A DNA stretch of 64,000 nt from Porodaedalea pini (lineage: Eukaryota > Basidiomycota > Agaricomycetes > Hymenochaetales > Hymenochaetaceae): the NCBI GenBank assembly GCA_002794775.1, contig NBAY01000067.1, positions 62,001-126,000 of the forward strand. Direction: 5' to 3'. A model generated the notes under the pieces. It was not told the origin of the DNA. It did not search any database and saw only the letters and a program-made list of their open reading frames with translations. Position 1 is the stretch's first letter. Every line of letters starts with the position of its first letter. The translations under genes were made by a program, and so were the position numbers. Of this stretch, positions 25,639 to 37,298 are shown piece after piece.

Positions 25639-26051
25639 TGTTAGAACCTGAACTTTCACCTTTTCCTTTATTTTCCCTTTTACCATTTCCTTTATTATAT
25701 CCGTCCTTTTCATTATATTTACCCATCTTACACAATCATTCCCACACTGCCTTCATTTGTTCCATTCCCACTCGTTATGTAATGTTAGGTAATATAGTCT
25801 CACGGTCGTCGCTATATAAGGTCTCAGGAATCGCATGAACTCCTTGTTCTGCTTTTCCTCTTACCTCCGCGACGACCTAGGTGAGACTCGTCCCCCTTGT
25901 ATTAGTTTAGACTTGTATTAATCCTCTTACCTCCGCGACGACCTAGCCTGAGTAAGCGTGTCCCGAGTCTACGCTCGAGTATAGCACGTCCCAGACAACA
26001 GTCAGCCGAGGCCTGCCCAGTCCGAGTCGTCTCCCGGACTCCCGCCTAACA
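25639..26051 (+). repeat. 5' LTR of gypsy A
   Basis: 413 bp, TG..CA ends. It keeps C at 25934, 25936 and 25987, where the 3' LTR has T; all three are CpG sites. Confidence 0.95.
25813..25819 (+). promoter_or_regulatory. TATA box in the 5' LTR of gypsy A
   Basis: TATATAA at 25813-25819, about 175 bp into the LTR, the usual place for the core promoter that drives the genomic RNA. The same string is present in the 3' LTR. Confidence 0.6.
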
Positions 26052-26838
26052 TAAAAGCAGAACCGCCACCCAGGCTCATCCCCAGCGTACGTCGTCGCTG
26101 CCGACTCGCCTTCACTCGGTCTAGAGGAGCACTCCCCTCGACGGACTTGATGTGTAAATCCCCTGAACGACAACCCTCAACCCTGCCCGGGCGTTTTCGA
26201 ACGTTCGTGTATTAAGTAATCCGACTTTCCCCGACTCTTACCGCATTCGGGTGCCTACTCGACCTTGAAGGACCTGACGTCCTAATCGGGAAACCCTCTC
26301 CCACCCTGGCCCTCCGTCTTTCTCTTTGGTGGAGGAACCATCTGACCTGGACGTGGGTAACACACCGTGTACAGTCGTCGACGTCGTTGTCAATTGTGAT
26401 CTCGGTCGCCTCCTTCCGTTTGGTCATCAAACTCACCGACGAACCTGTCCTTCGTCAGCGTAACATACATCCGGACAACCAGCCCCTACCTGTTCCCCCC
26501 CCGACGTAGTCAAGATAGATCTCACCGAGGAGCAACAGCGGGCTTTCCCCTCTTCTTCACGCTACGACGCGGAACGCCAATCGTACGTAGCGGACGACAG
26601 AAACCACGTCACCCATAATCTCTGGTGGAGCGACACTAGGCACGCCTGGTACTCGACTGACCCGTCTTCCAGCGAGCGAACTCGTTGGGCGCCTCGACCT
26701 CCCCGTGCACCATCATCACCGACAGTCTCGACATCGTCGGTCGTCCTCCCAAGCGAACCAGGAGGCTATCGTACACCCCGTAGAGACTCGTCACCGCCGA
26801 CACCCCCTGAACGCCTGACACATACACCCGTACCAGCG

Positions 26839-27906
26839 ATGGCTGAAGGTTTCACTCAAAGGCAGCAACAAGAGATCGCAGCGATCGTAGCTGCCGCCTT
26901 CACCCGAGCAGCAACGAACGCCCCTGCAGCCCAAGCTCCAGCTCCCTCGATTGACGTCGCCCGGCCACGCGAATTCGCTGGCAGCGATGACTACCTCGAC
27001 TTCAAGCGCGAAGTCCTACTCTTTGTCTCGGCGAACCCCACGAGGTATCCCTCGTCATCGAGCAAAATCTATGTCGCCCTCTCTTACCTCAAGGGTGGCA
27101 ACGCGTCGACGTGGGCGCAAAACTACGTCCAGGAATTCACAACGAATGGCGTCATGAGCTTTACGGACGACTGGGCCAAGTTCCAGGAACGACTGGATGC
27201 CTCCTTCGATGATCCGAACAGGAAGGAGAAGGCGCTGAAGAAGTTCCGAGACAAGATCCAGAAGGACCTCTCCGCCGACCAGTTCTTCCAGGACCTCGAC
27301 GTGATCATCAAGGCAGCGGAGCTGAAGGACGAAGGCGTCATTTGTGACCGCTTGCAACGTGCGATGAACATCGAGGTGGTCCGCGGCGTGTTGAGGTCGA
27401 CGCCCGTGCCAACAACGTATGAGGCATGGAAAAAGAAGGCCATTGAGATCGATCGGGGCGAACAGCAGATTCGCGCCATCCAACGAGGTCGTACATTGCC
27501 GTTCACGCCCCGTCCGACGCCCCAACAAGGACCTCCTGCACACCAACAGGTAGCAGCCCCGCACGCCGATAAGCGTGACGTGACGGGCATCACTTTCGGA
27601 GGTGCCGGCCAACTGATGGACGTCTCGATGAATGAGGCGCAACGAAAGCGCGCGTGCTGGATTTGCGGCGGACTGGGGCACTTTAAGGACAAATGTCCGC
27701 AGGCGAAGCCGATCATCCAGCGTATGTTGGAACTGATGGCACCGGGCGAGCGCCGCCTCATCGCTGACGAGCTCGGCGCGATGAAGGAGTCGGCATTCAA
27801 GGAAGTCGTGGACACTCGAAGGTCGACGGTGGAGGACTATGTGGAGGAAGAAGACAATGACGAAGAGGTCGTCGACTCGCAGGGTTTTGCGAGTGGTCAG
27901 GCGTAG
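26839..27906 (+). CDS. gag: Gag protein of gypsy A (355 aa)
   Basis: Capsid-type structural protein that packages element RNA. An Ala-rich N-terminus is followed by a retrotransposon Gag core (DYLDFKREVLLFVSANP, STWAQNYVQEF, LDASFDDPNRKEKALKKF, TADQF-like SADQFFQDLD). A CCHC zinc knuckle of C-x2-C-x4-H-x4-C form begins at Cys273 (CWICGGLGHFKDKC), and the tail is acidic (EEEDNDEE). The start is the only ATG in the frame before the core, although the frame stays open without a stop back to about 26463. Near the end, GGGTTTT at 27882-27888 is in the correct phase for a -1 ribosomal slip into pol. No lesion was seen. Confidence 0.9.
   Translation: MAEGFTQRQQQEIAAIVAAAFTRAATNAPAAQAPAPSIDVARPREFAGSDDYLDFKREVLLFVSANPTRYPSSSSKIYVALSYLKGGNASTWAQNYVQEFTTNGVMSFTDDWAKFQERLDASFDDPNRKEKALKKFRDKIQKDLSADQFFQDLDVIIKAAELKDEGVICDRLQRAMNIEVVRGVLRSTPVPTTYEAWKKKAIEIDRGEQQIRAIQRGRTLPFTPRPTPQQGPPAHQQVAAPHADKRDVTGITFGGAGQLMDVSMNEAQRKRACWICGGLGHFKDKCPQAKPIIQRMLELMAPGERRLIADELGAMKESAFKEVVDTRRSTVEDYVEEEDNDEEVVDSQGFASGQA
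27882..27888 (+). promoter_or_regulatory. Probable -1 frameshift slippery heptamer, gypsy A
   Basis: G GGT TTT in gag phase fits the X XXY YYZ rule. The pol frame is open from here through 28038 and on, and gag ends 16 nt downstream at TAG 27904-27906. The same position in gypsy B reads GGATTTTGCG. Confidence 0.55.
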
Positions 27907-30900
27907 CCATCGGGGCGACTGACCGAGAAGAACAAGGGACTTCGAATCCGGATTCGCTAAAATATAACCAACCGTCTGTACAATACATAGATGCAAACGA
28001 CGTCGATGGTTTTCCCGATTACGAAGTCCCCACCGGTGTGAACAAAGATGAAGAGTACAAGCAACTGTTCGTGAGAGGAACTGGCGGACGCCAGCTGGAC
28101 CTTCTCCTGACCGTTGAGCATGAAATAGCGGGTGAGGCGAGAGAGGTAGATGCACATGCCCTTGTGGATTCGGGATGCACGGGATCCTGCATTGACGTCA
28201 GGTTCGTCGAGAGGTACGGGTTGGAAACGAAACGCTACATTCGACCCCTCGCGGTGCTCAACGCCGATGGCACGCACAATGAGGCTGGATTGATCGAGGA
28301 GTACGTTGACGTCGAGCTCATGATCGGCCGTCACCAGGAGAGGATTGTCCTCGCGGTAACGTCCCTAGCGTCGTCAAACATCTTCCTAGGATATGACTGG
28401 CTTCAACGTCACAATCCGGAGGTCGACTGGAAAACGGGTTTGATCAAATTCACCCGCTGTCCAGAAGAATGTGCGATCGAGAGAGAGCCGGTGGAGGACC
28501 TAGGCAAGGTGAAGAAGGTGGTGGAGCAGATGAGGAGGGTGAGTGAGATGCGAATGGACAAGGCGTCCTGGCCCGCATACCTCAACGACTACGCCGACGT
28601 TTTCAGCGAAAAAGGTTTCGAGAAGCTGCCGGAACACCGACCCTGGGACCATGTCATTGACTTGAAGCCTGACTTCAAACTGAGCGACTGTAAGATCTAC
28701 CCGCTCACGCCAACTGAGCAGCAGTCACTCAAGGACTTCCTTGATGAAAATCTGAAGTCGGGTCGCATTCGACGGTCGATATCGCCCATGGCATCGCCCT
28801 TCTTCTTCATTAAGAAGGCCGACAAATCGCTACGCCCGATCCAGGATTACCGTAAGCTCAATGACGGTACGATCAAGAACAAGTATCCCCTCCCTCTCAT
28901 TGACGAACTCGTTGACAAGGTCAAGAAAGCGAAATACATCACTAAGCTTGACCTTCGCTGGGGGTACTACAATATCCGGATCCGCGAGGGTGACGAATGG
29001 AAGGCAGCGTTTCGCATGAACATGGGCCTCTTCGAACCGACGGTCATGTTTTTTGGTCTTTGCAACGCGCCGGCCACATTCCAGGCCTTTGTCAACCACA
29101 TCTTTAAGGACCTAATCTATGCGAACTTGATCATCGTATACCTCGACGACATCCTGATCCTCTCGGAAACCATCGAGGAGCATATCGACACGTCGAGGCG
29201 CGTACTCCAGATCCTCCGAGAAAATGGCCTGTACCTGAAGCCGGAGAAGTGCAAGTTTGACGCCAAGGTCGTCAAATACCTCGGCCACATCATCGGCAAT
29301 GGCGAGATCAGGGCTGACCCGGCAAAGACAGAGGCGATTGCGAACTGGCCAGTCCCACGGAACCTCAAGGAGCTGCAACAGTTCCTCAGCATGGGAAACT
29401 GGCTGAGATGGTTTATTAAGGACTACAGCAAGGTGGTCCGACCGTTGACGTCGTTAACGGGCAAGAAGGACTGGGTATGGGAGACCGAACAGCAGGAAGT
29501 GTTCGAGGAGCTGAGACAACGTCTCTGCTCACCTCCAGTCCTAGCCATCGCCAATGACGAGGGCCCCTTCCGCGTAGAAGCGGACTCGTCGAACTTTGCA
29601 CTCGGTGGTGTGTTGTTGCAGAAGCAGGAAGGGAAGTGGAGGGTGATCGCCTACAGGTCAGAGGCACTTGAACCGGCAGAACGAAACTACGAGATCTACG
29701 ACAAGGAGATGCTCGCGATCGTTTCGGCGCTCAAGGAGTGGCGGCAATACCTCCTTGGCGCTCGCCACAAGATTGAAATCTGGTCCGACCACGCCAACCT
29801 CACCTACTTCAGGTCGGCACAGAAGCTGAGCTATCGCCAAGCTCGCTGGCGGACTGAACTTGAAGAATTCGACTTCCACCTCGAACACAAGTCGGGCAAG
29901 ACGATGGGCAAGGCAGACCTACTATCGCGCATGGCGGGCTACGATCAGGGGAAGGATGACAACGATGGGGTCGTGTTCATCAAGGATAAGTGGTTGAACC
30001 GTGGAGTGGTGCGGACATCGCGCAACAAGGTGATGGAATGAGTAGGTGAAGCGCAGAGGGCGCAGGACGAGTCGGAGAGGCCTACGGGTTTGGTGAAGGT
30101 CGCCGAGTTGTGGCGAATGAAAGGCAAGGTGTATGTTCCATCGACAATAAAGGAGGCCGTGTTGCAGGAGTGCCACGACTCAGTTCTGGCTGGTCATCCG
30201 GGAGCGTCGAAGACAGTAGAGCTCGTCCGTCGCGATTTCTGGTGGGCATCGATGTTCTCCGACGTCCGAGCATACGTCCGAGGATGCGACCGTTGTCAAT
30301 GGACGAAAGCCTTAAGAATGTCGAGGTCTAGACCGCTTCATCCAAATGCTGTCCCTGAAGGACCCTGGGAAATTGTTACGGTCGACCTAATCGGAGAGCT
30401 CCCGGACTCCAAGGGACGCAACGCGATCTGCGTCTTCATGGATAGGTTCTCGAAGCAGATGCACGCGATCCCGACGATGACGAGGCTGTCAGCAGAAGGC
30501 ATGGCCCAGCTGTACCGCGACCACGTCTTCCGCCTCCATGGCCTACCAAAGAAGATCATCCATGACCGAGGCACGCAGTTCGATGCGTCGATGATGAAGG
30601 AGCTGTACAAACTTCTGCACATTGAAGGCAACCCGTCGACAGCGTACCATCCACAGACGGATGGTCAAACGGAACGCGTTAACCAAGAGCTCGAACAGTA
30701 CCTTCGACTCTTCGTTAACCATCGGCAATCGGACTGGAAGGACTGGCTCCCCCTCGCAGAGTTCGCATACAACAACCGTGAACACTCAGCAACGAAGATG
30801 TCCCCCTTCTACGCGAACACAGGACGTCACCCCTTGAGCTTCGACACGACGCGAACCTCATCTGCTAACATGTCAGCGGAAGAATTCGCAAAGCACATCA

Positions 30901-31532
30901 AGGAGACTCATCGCGTTGCTAAGGACAACCTAGTCAAGGCAGCAGAGGACATGAAGCGATACCATGACCAGACAGCAGGAGCTTCGGTGGAGTACAAGGC
31001 TGGAGACAAGGTCTTCCTTGATGGGCGAAACATCAGTACGGACTCGCCGACAAAGAAACTCGCAGACAAATGGTACGGCCCCTTTGACGTAGTCGACAAG
31101 GTAGGAGCGAGCGCGTACAAGCTCAAACTCCTGAAGCGATGGAAAAAGGTCCACCCTGTCTTCAACGAAGCCCTGTTGAAACCCGCCGTCGAACCATCCT
31201 TTGAAAGCCAGAAGCAACCGCCGCCGCTGCCGCCAGACATCGTCGACAACGAGGAGGAGTACGAACTCGAGGAAGTCTTAGACTCACGTCTGCACCGAGG
31301 GAAACTACAGTACCTTGTCAAGTGGGTCAGCTACAATGAACCTACTTGGCAGCCTGAGACGGACTTCGGCGAGAACGCGAAGGAGGCGATCGCTGAGTTC
31401 TACCTCAAACATCCCGGTGCACCTCGGAAACTCGACATCCCTCGTCAACGACTCCGTCCGCTCTTCGTCGACACTGAACCTGACGACCGCGATCATGGTT
31501 GGTCGGGACGCCCAACCTTGAAGGGGGGGTAA
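27888..31532 (+). pseudogene. pol: Pol polyprotein of gypsy A, one in-frame TGA before integrase
   Basis: It has no ATG of its own and is probably made by a -1 shift from gag. Numbering from the GTG at 28038: protease active site DSGCTG at residue 44; reverse transcriptase with YLDD at residue 368 (29139-29150), FFFIKKADKSLRPIQDYRKL upstream; RNase H with RVEADSSNFALGGVL and YEIYDKEMLAIV. TGA at 30039-30041 then stops the frame, which stays open afterwards in the same phase to TAA 31530-31532. The second half has the integrase HHCC finger (CHDSVLAGHPG, GCDRCQWTK), the DDE core (TVDLIGELPD, HDRGTQFD, QTDGQTERVNQELEQYL) and a chromodomain (RGKLQYLVKWVSYNEPTW) that would target histone marks. 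Apart from this one stop it looks intact. Confidence 0.9.
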
Positions 31533-31945
31533 TGTTAGAACCTGAACTTTCACCTTTTCCTTTATTTTCCCTTTTACCATTTCCTTTATTATATCCGTCC
31601 TTTTCATTATATTTACCCATCTTACACAATCATTCCCACACTGCCTTCATTTGTTCCATTCCCACTCGTTATGTAATGTTAGGTAATATAGTCTCACGGT
31701 CGTCGCTATATAAGGTCTCAGGAATCGCATGAACTCCTTGTTCTGCTTTTCCTCTTACCTCCGCGACGACCTAGGTGAGACTCGTCCCCCTTGTATTAGT
31801 TTAGACTTGTATTAATCCTCTTACCTCTGTGACGACCTAGCCTGAGTAAGCGTGTCCCGAGTCTACGCTCGAGTATAGCATGTCCCAGACAACAGTCAGC
31901 CGAGGCCTGCCCAGTCCGAGTCGTCTCCCGGACTCCCGCCTAACA
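31533..31945 (+). repeat. 3' LTR of gypsy A
   Basis: 413 bp. It begins immediately after the pol stop codon. T at 31828, 31830 and 31881 where the 5' LTR has the C of a CpG. Confidence 0.95.
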
Positions 31946-33124
31946 GTGTTCATGATACTGTGCTGTTTGGCTAGATCCTACTGTGTAGAGTTATCACTAG
32001 TTATTTCCAAATGTATTCCTGGCCTGACAACGTGGATTGACTGCAGCCTGACTTTGTTCAGGCTGCAAAAAAAAAAGACTCTCGACTGACTGAGGACGAT
32101 GAATGCACCATCCATCCACAAGCCAGTAACAAACTACATTGATTCTGCAATCAATTTCAGCACCTTCGCATTTTCATCATCAACAACAAAAACTGGAAGG
32201 GCCGATTCAGCTATGTTCTCAGTACGAACCCGACTAAACCGACAGTAACTGTTTCTATTGATGGAACGTTGAACATGTCGTGAAGCGTGCCAGAACAAGT
32301 CATCAACCTGAAAGATCTTGTTGCAGTGTACATGTTCTTTTTCTCTGAGTACATTAGCTATTTGTTGATATGTTCTACTTAGTGGCGACAATGCTTATTG
32401 TTTGGATCTCGATCATCCATTGACTGAGAAGCAACAGGCAAGCTTGACCACTAAGTTCAAGTCCCTGAACGAAGGTGGCGCTCGTTTGCATGCATCGACT
32501 TCGACAGTCCGTACAGCGACTCCCCCTCCTGATCCAGCTCTACTCGAAGAGATGAGGAGCTTCGCAACTGACCTTGAGACCAAGGACCCACTGCCACCGC
32601 CTGTCGAGGAGCCACAGATCTGTCCACCACCTCTCGGACCCCTTACTGGTGTGTATTGTGGAATTACGATTAGGTCTTACTCATTTTCTTTTAGATTTTT
32701 CTGGACCCGGAATGTGGATTATCCATCCTGACGTGCAATCACTGTATTCTGATTACAAGATTCACTTTCACATTGGCCAATCGACACTTGACAACTGGAC
32801 AGTTCTTGGAAGTGTTGTGGACCATTTTCAGTGCAAGAATGATCTTGTGCATGGTCTTTGCTGCCTTCGCGCTATGCTTATGGACCATCAACAAATGATG
32901 AATTCGAGTCTCTGTGACACGTTCATGAAGGATATCAGGGTGCAAAAACCCAAAAAAAAAAAATTCCAGCACTCATCGTTCACGGGAACCCTGAGTTATG
33001 CAGGAAGATCGTTCTCATCAAGAAATTCTCGAAGGATAAAGCAAGTGTGGTCGTGGTGGACTCGGAGAAAAAGTTGTGGAATGAAAGTGTTTCGAACATG
33101 ACTCTGCTGGAGAAATTAGGGTAA

Positions 33125-33729
33125 ATTAGACCACCCGCATTGGACAACAAACCACGTAGCTAGTAATGTATCATAATTTGGCAGTTAATTTATTACTATG
33201 TACCGCTCCATGCCACAAATGTGTCCTATCTTCCATTCTACACATGTGCGCATATGTTATCGGTACGCATGTCAGTCCCCTAATATTTACTTTGTTTCTT
33301 AACTGACATGCTTTGTTCACAGACCAGCCTCATGACAACCGTGGCCTTCATTACTTCACTGCAAAACAGGAACATGCAGTATGAAAAGCAAACCATGCAA
33401 ATGAACAAAAGTGAGACATATGCATCAATTCAATATTGGATGTAAAGTATGCACCCCATAATTCAATAGCCGCAGGGTTGGAATTTCAAGGGTATTCCAA
33501 GTAAGCCACTTTTTTTCTCATAATATTTAAAGAATCTATTGCAATGCTCTATTTGCCATCTTGCCTTCTCATACCAAGCATCGTCTTCATGAGCATTCTC
33601 ATCAGTCATCTCTTCAACATGGTCGTTGGAACCTGCAGGTCTGCTCAACTTGGTGGTATGTATGTTTCATGTTTGAATAACATACACCTTCCTTACTTTA
33701 AGTTAGGAACTACTGAGCCAATACAGGCA
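33125..33729. other. Gap between Spt5-like copy 2 and the third cargo gene
   Basis: Contains splice-like signals and short frames that may be the first exons of the following gene (for example around 33540-33660), but I could not build a consistent frame. Nothing else seen. Confidence 0.3.
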
Positions 33730-36018
33730 CCACCCATGGAATTTGGCTAACAGAAGAAGAAAAAAGTGCCCGCAGAAAAGGTGAGGCAGAGTTTTTTCTT
33801 CTACACAATGTATTACTAATGTATTATGAAGGACGGCGGTTCTGGAGCTTCAACAAAACACAAGAAGGGAGCTGGGCAAAAGAGGAAGGGCAAGAAGCCA
33901 GATGTTAAGGAAGGAAGACAAATGTCTGAGGAAAGAGAAGAGAACCACATGGCCAGAATAGTAAGCCATTCAATGATATTTTGGCTTCATTATCTTAAAC
34001 AGTAACAGGTTTCACAGACTGTCAAACACGAGCCTGAACTGGCCATTCCTCATCATACATCTTCTGAGCATCAAGTTGAAGAGGCTGAATGCCAGCGTGT
34101 GCATACAGAGCATGAGGCTGAGTCCCAGTGTCAGCAGGCCAAGTGTGAAGCCAAGTCCCAGCATCTACAGGCTGAGCATGACGCAGAGTCCCAGCATCTG
34201 CAGGATGAGCCTGATGTGGCCGAGTCTCAGCTTCTCCAATTCCAGAGCAAGGAGGACCTGTCCAAAACTGCCCACCGTGTGTGCCACAGTTGTGAGGTTT
34301 CTGAGAACTATCTGCAAAACATCCTTAGTGACAAGGAGGCCAACCTTTGTAGCACTGCAATGGAGTGCAGAGATGCTTTACATAGGGTTACTGAGGCTTT
34401 TAATGCCTCACGTACACTCCAGACTCCCAAAGCAGAAGCTGCCCATCAAGCAGCAATTGATGTCTATTAGCACTTTTTCACGAGAGTGCAGGCAGCTGAA
34501 GTGGCTGTTCGCCAAGCCCAGGACAATTTGTGCGAGAGAGGAATCATTATTGAGCCCCTGGAAGATGAGCCTCATGTACATGAATCTCTTTATAATGTGT
34601 TGAAGAAACTAAACATGTTTGTAGTCTATGTACATTACTCATTTCCATGAATACCCTGTAGAGGTGGTGGACAATGAAAACACCAAGCCAATTGATAATG
34701 AGGTATAAAACTATTCTCAGTATTAATAACCTATCTTATGAGTCGTACACTCAGAATCAATCCATCAATGCACGGCGGAGTGCTCAAGATTTCAACAACG
34801 ACCCATTTAACACTGCTCAGAATAAAGCAGATAGTCTTGTGAGGTACAAGGCATTGCTTGCTTGTGAGCAATTCCTGCTGAAGGACAGCTCACTCAGTAG
34901 GCAGCCACGACCTCGGCCAAGGGTCCATGCTGTTGATATCCCAGCTAAGATATTGCAGATCGCTAGTAATGGTAGTACTACCAAGGTGACAGCTTTTCAA
35001 GGACCTCAATGAGTTGCTACTGGTCAAGCAGAGAGAACTCAGCATGGCTGTATCACGCCTGATCGTGTTCTTGACTCTGCTCCTCAGCATCTTCCTGCTG
35101 GGAGAGTTCAATGTAAGTAAATTTCTATCTCCTTGTTAAATGCTGTAATATACTAATCAAATTTGTGTAGCTCAATCCAGTGCTTTTGATGATGGAGCCA
35201 CTTCATTTGATCCTCCCAATATGCCAGATGATGCGGGCTCGTCTGATGAGTTTGATCCCAAAAAAGTCACAATGTCTTCCTCAGAGAGCGACTCAGATGC
35301 TGCCCAGCTAGCCCCTAAGAAGAAGGGCAAGGGTTGTGCTACACAACCTCCTACCAGGCAGCCCGACAATGTGACAGTGAAGCCTTTGAAGAAGTGTAAG
35401 CGGCCTGCTGTTGATAATAAAAGGCACAAACCCAGTCTGCTATCACATGGGGTCTTAGGTGAGGCCAATGCAATATGGCAATGTGCTCTGGAGGAACTCA
35501 AAGCACTTTGAGAAAGGGAAGGCAGCCATATCTCGACAATACTGGGATCTCTTGGTTTGACTGAGAAGTTAAGCCGTGGGCCAAACATGAAAAACAAGTT
35601 TATTCAATGGTATTCAGCGACATGTCATGAGTACAAGAAGGGTGAAGGTACAGTATATTGTTCTACCTATTTCTAGTATTTTTTTTTGCTTATAATATTC
35701 CCAGAGACTCTGCAGGCTTATGCAGCCATTCTGGAGGCCGCCTACAAGGATATTATGGCAAACCCACAGCAGAACATGAAGCAGAGTTTGAGAAAGCTCT
35801 TGCTTATGATAAATTAGAGAAAGAACATTTATATGGAATGATGAAGAATCTTGTAGCGCTCTGCCAGCCAGGCGTCAAGCAATTCCAAGCCTTTGTACAT
35901 TTATCTAATGTCTTGGCTTTTGCCACATTACTGATTGAATGTTTCAGGCCTCGAAGGAATTCAAGGAATTAGCAAATGTCTGGGTCACTATTTGAATAAG
36001 TGTCTCAGACAATGACCA

Positions 36019-36443
36019 TGTCATGGACGCTTTTTTAAATTATCTTATCTTATCATATCTTATCCATCCATCACTAATCACGCTTATTCCTGCTTACTCA
36101 TTATTCATTACGCTCCTTCTCGCACTATCCTTACTCGCTGACCGATCCTATGAGTTCATTATTCTATGAAGTTCCACGACGTTCTATCATCTATCCTTAT
36201 GTAGTAGTTAATTCCCTGGTCCGTGCGCAGCCGCTGAAGGGTATATAAGTAGGTAGTCCTCCTGTACTTATCCCCTAGTTTCGACCTAGTCAATTCTACC
36301 TGGCTACGTCCAGAAGCTGCTCCTTATCTCCACGCTGTGTCAGTTCCCCCTGGCTCACCGCTCTCTCTCTTGTCTCCCTCCTCCTCTGACTGAGTTCCGC
36401 GCGACCCGGCTACCATTTGCATACCCGTAGTCCGTCGCTGACA
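36019..36443 (+). repeat. 5' LTR of gypsy B
   Basis: 425 bp. Has A at 36332 where the 3' LTR keeps CpG, C at 36359 where the 3' LTR has T, and CA at 36420-36421 where the 3' LTR has TG. Confidence 0.95.
36242..36248 (+). promoter_or_regulatory. TATA box in the 5' LTR of gypsy B
   Basis: TATATAA at 36242-36248 within GGGTATATAAGTAGG, about 223 bp into the LTR; repeated in the 3' LTR near 42756. Confidence 0.6.
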
Positions 36444-37298
36444 CAAGGTCGAAACTTACCCCTACCGCCTTGCGCATTCTCAGTCACCGACGCCAAGCTG
36501 GCTCTGAACATTCGCATCTCCTACCGACAACAATCTCTCTACCGCGCTACCATCTACACCTTTACCTGTACCCCGCAACTCACTCTCACCATTGAACTCC
36601 TCCTACTATCTATCATCATCACTATCAACCCCCATCCTGTCCAACAACCTCAAAACCGACCACTACCTGTCCGTAACCCCGAACTCTAGACCAACATTCT
36701 CATCCGACGCGTCCGACGACTTGGACTGCGACCCCGACTACGATCGCTTCGACCCACACCTATTCTTAGATCGATCTCACGTGCATCGATCAGGCCGATA
36801 CGTCGTTAATTCCTTACCTTCATTATTAAACTCACTCGTTTCACAACCCGCCGTCCTCTTTCTATTCGATCAACCAGCACTCGTTTGAGAGGGGGTAACG
36901 TTGAGTCCGACCCACTCGAGAGTAGCTACCAGGCCTTGGGGGTGATCTTCGGAAAGGTCCCTTGGCGCCCGTTGGAGTCTTCACAGAGGAAGATCCGGGT
37001 TTGATCAGCAAGTGAAAGTCGACCACCGCATCCGGAGTTTTGTTACAGCACTCAATCAGATCCGCAGGCGTCCGCACCACCTGTCGGCTGGCAGTGTTGT
37101 TTCTGATTTGAGCTGGCTCCACACCCGTACGCTCAACTGCCTGGATCAGCGGCACAGCGGTGGAATACACCACCAGAAGACACTGCCGACGCTGTCCTCG
37201 CACAACTACCACCCCTGACCGACGATGACCTGGTACGCCTAGACGACGAGCTAGGAGTCCACCAACCAACCCACCCATCACCAACACCACCGCCTATC

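Larger units (their letters stand above)
25639..31945 (+). mobile_element. Ty3/gypsy chromovirus element A, complete with LTRs (TSD GTGTT)
   Basis: LTRs of 413 bp at 25639-26051 and 31533-31945 start TGTTAGAACC and end CCTAACA. A 5-bp duplication GTGTT lies outside (25634-25638; 31946-31950). Gag, then protease, reverse transcriptase, RNase H, integrase and chromodomain follow in that order, which is the chromodomain Ty3/gypsy layout. A purine tract (AAGGGGGGG, 31521-31529) precedes the 3' LTR. No tRNA primer site was recognised after the 5' LTR. The LTRs differ at only three sites, so the insertion is recent. One TGA at 30039-30041 splits pol. Confidence 0.95.
22321..33124 (+). pseudogene. 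Spt5-like NGN/KOW gene of the giant element, split by insertions (copy 2)
   Basis: Exon 1 starts at ATG 22321 (MSTNSAKK). After an intron ending CTGCAG, the acidic N-terminus follows (LDLEAEDFNNDD). The NGN region is clear at 22960-23060 (RIYAIAPTLGEVNYVKSWL), followed directly by a KOW motif (GEWVIIQRGLYKGDIGHV). TGA at 23222-23224 replaces the Arg expected in the VVPRL string. More KOW-like blocks: SRWCFIMSGQYSGQKHQVIS (24090-24130) and, beyond a 7.8-kb interruption, INNKNWKGRFSYVLS near 32180, with TGA at 32281-32283. A Pro-rich linker (32530-32640) and the C-terminal block SGPGMWIIHPDVQSLYSDYK follow; this matches copy 1 block for block. A 12-A run near 32950 coincides with a frame change, and the frame closes at TAA 33122-33124. 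It would have acted in the nucleus with RNA polymerase II if intact; that is family knowledge plus inference. Confidence 0.65.

Noticed and set aside
27055..28155. Long minus-strand open frame opposite gypsy A gag
   Set aside because: Shadow frame caused by the GC-rich codon usage of gag; the sense strand carries the zinc knuckle and capsid motifs.
32042..32078. Bacterial-type terminator (10-bp stem TGCAGCCTGA/TCAGGCTGCA followed by an A run)
   Set aside because: The stem is real, but the genome is eukaryotic and the run is A, not T, on the coding strand; probably chance or part of an old insertion.
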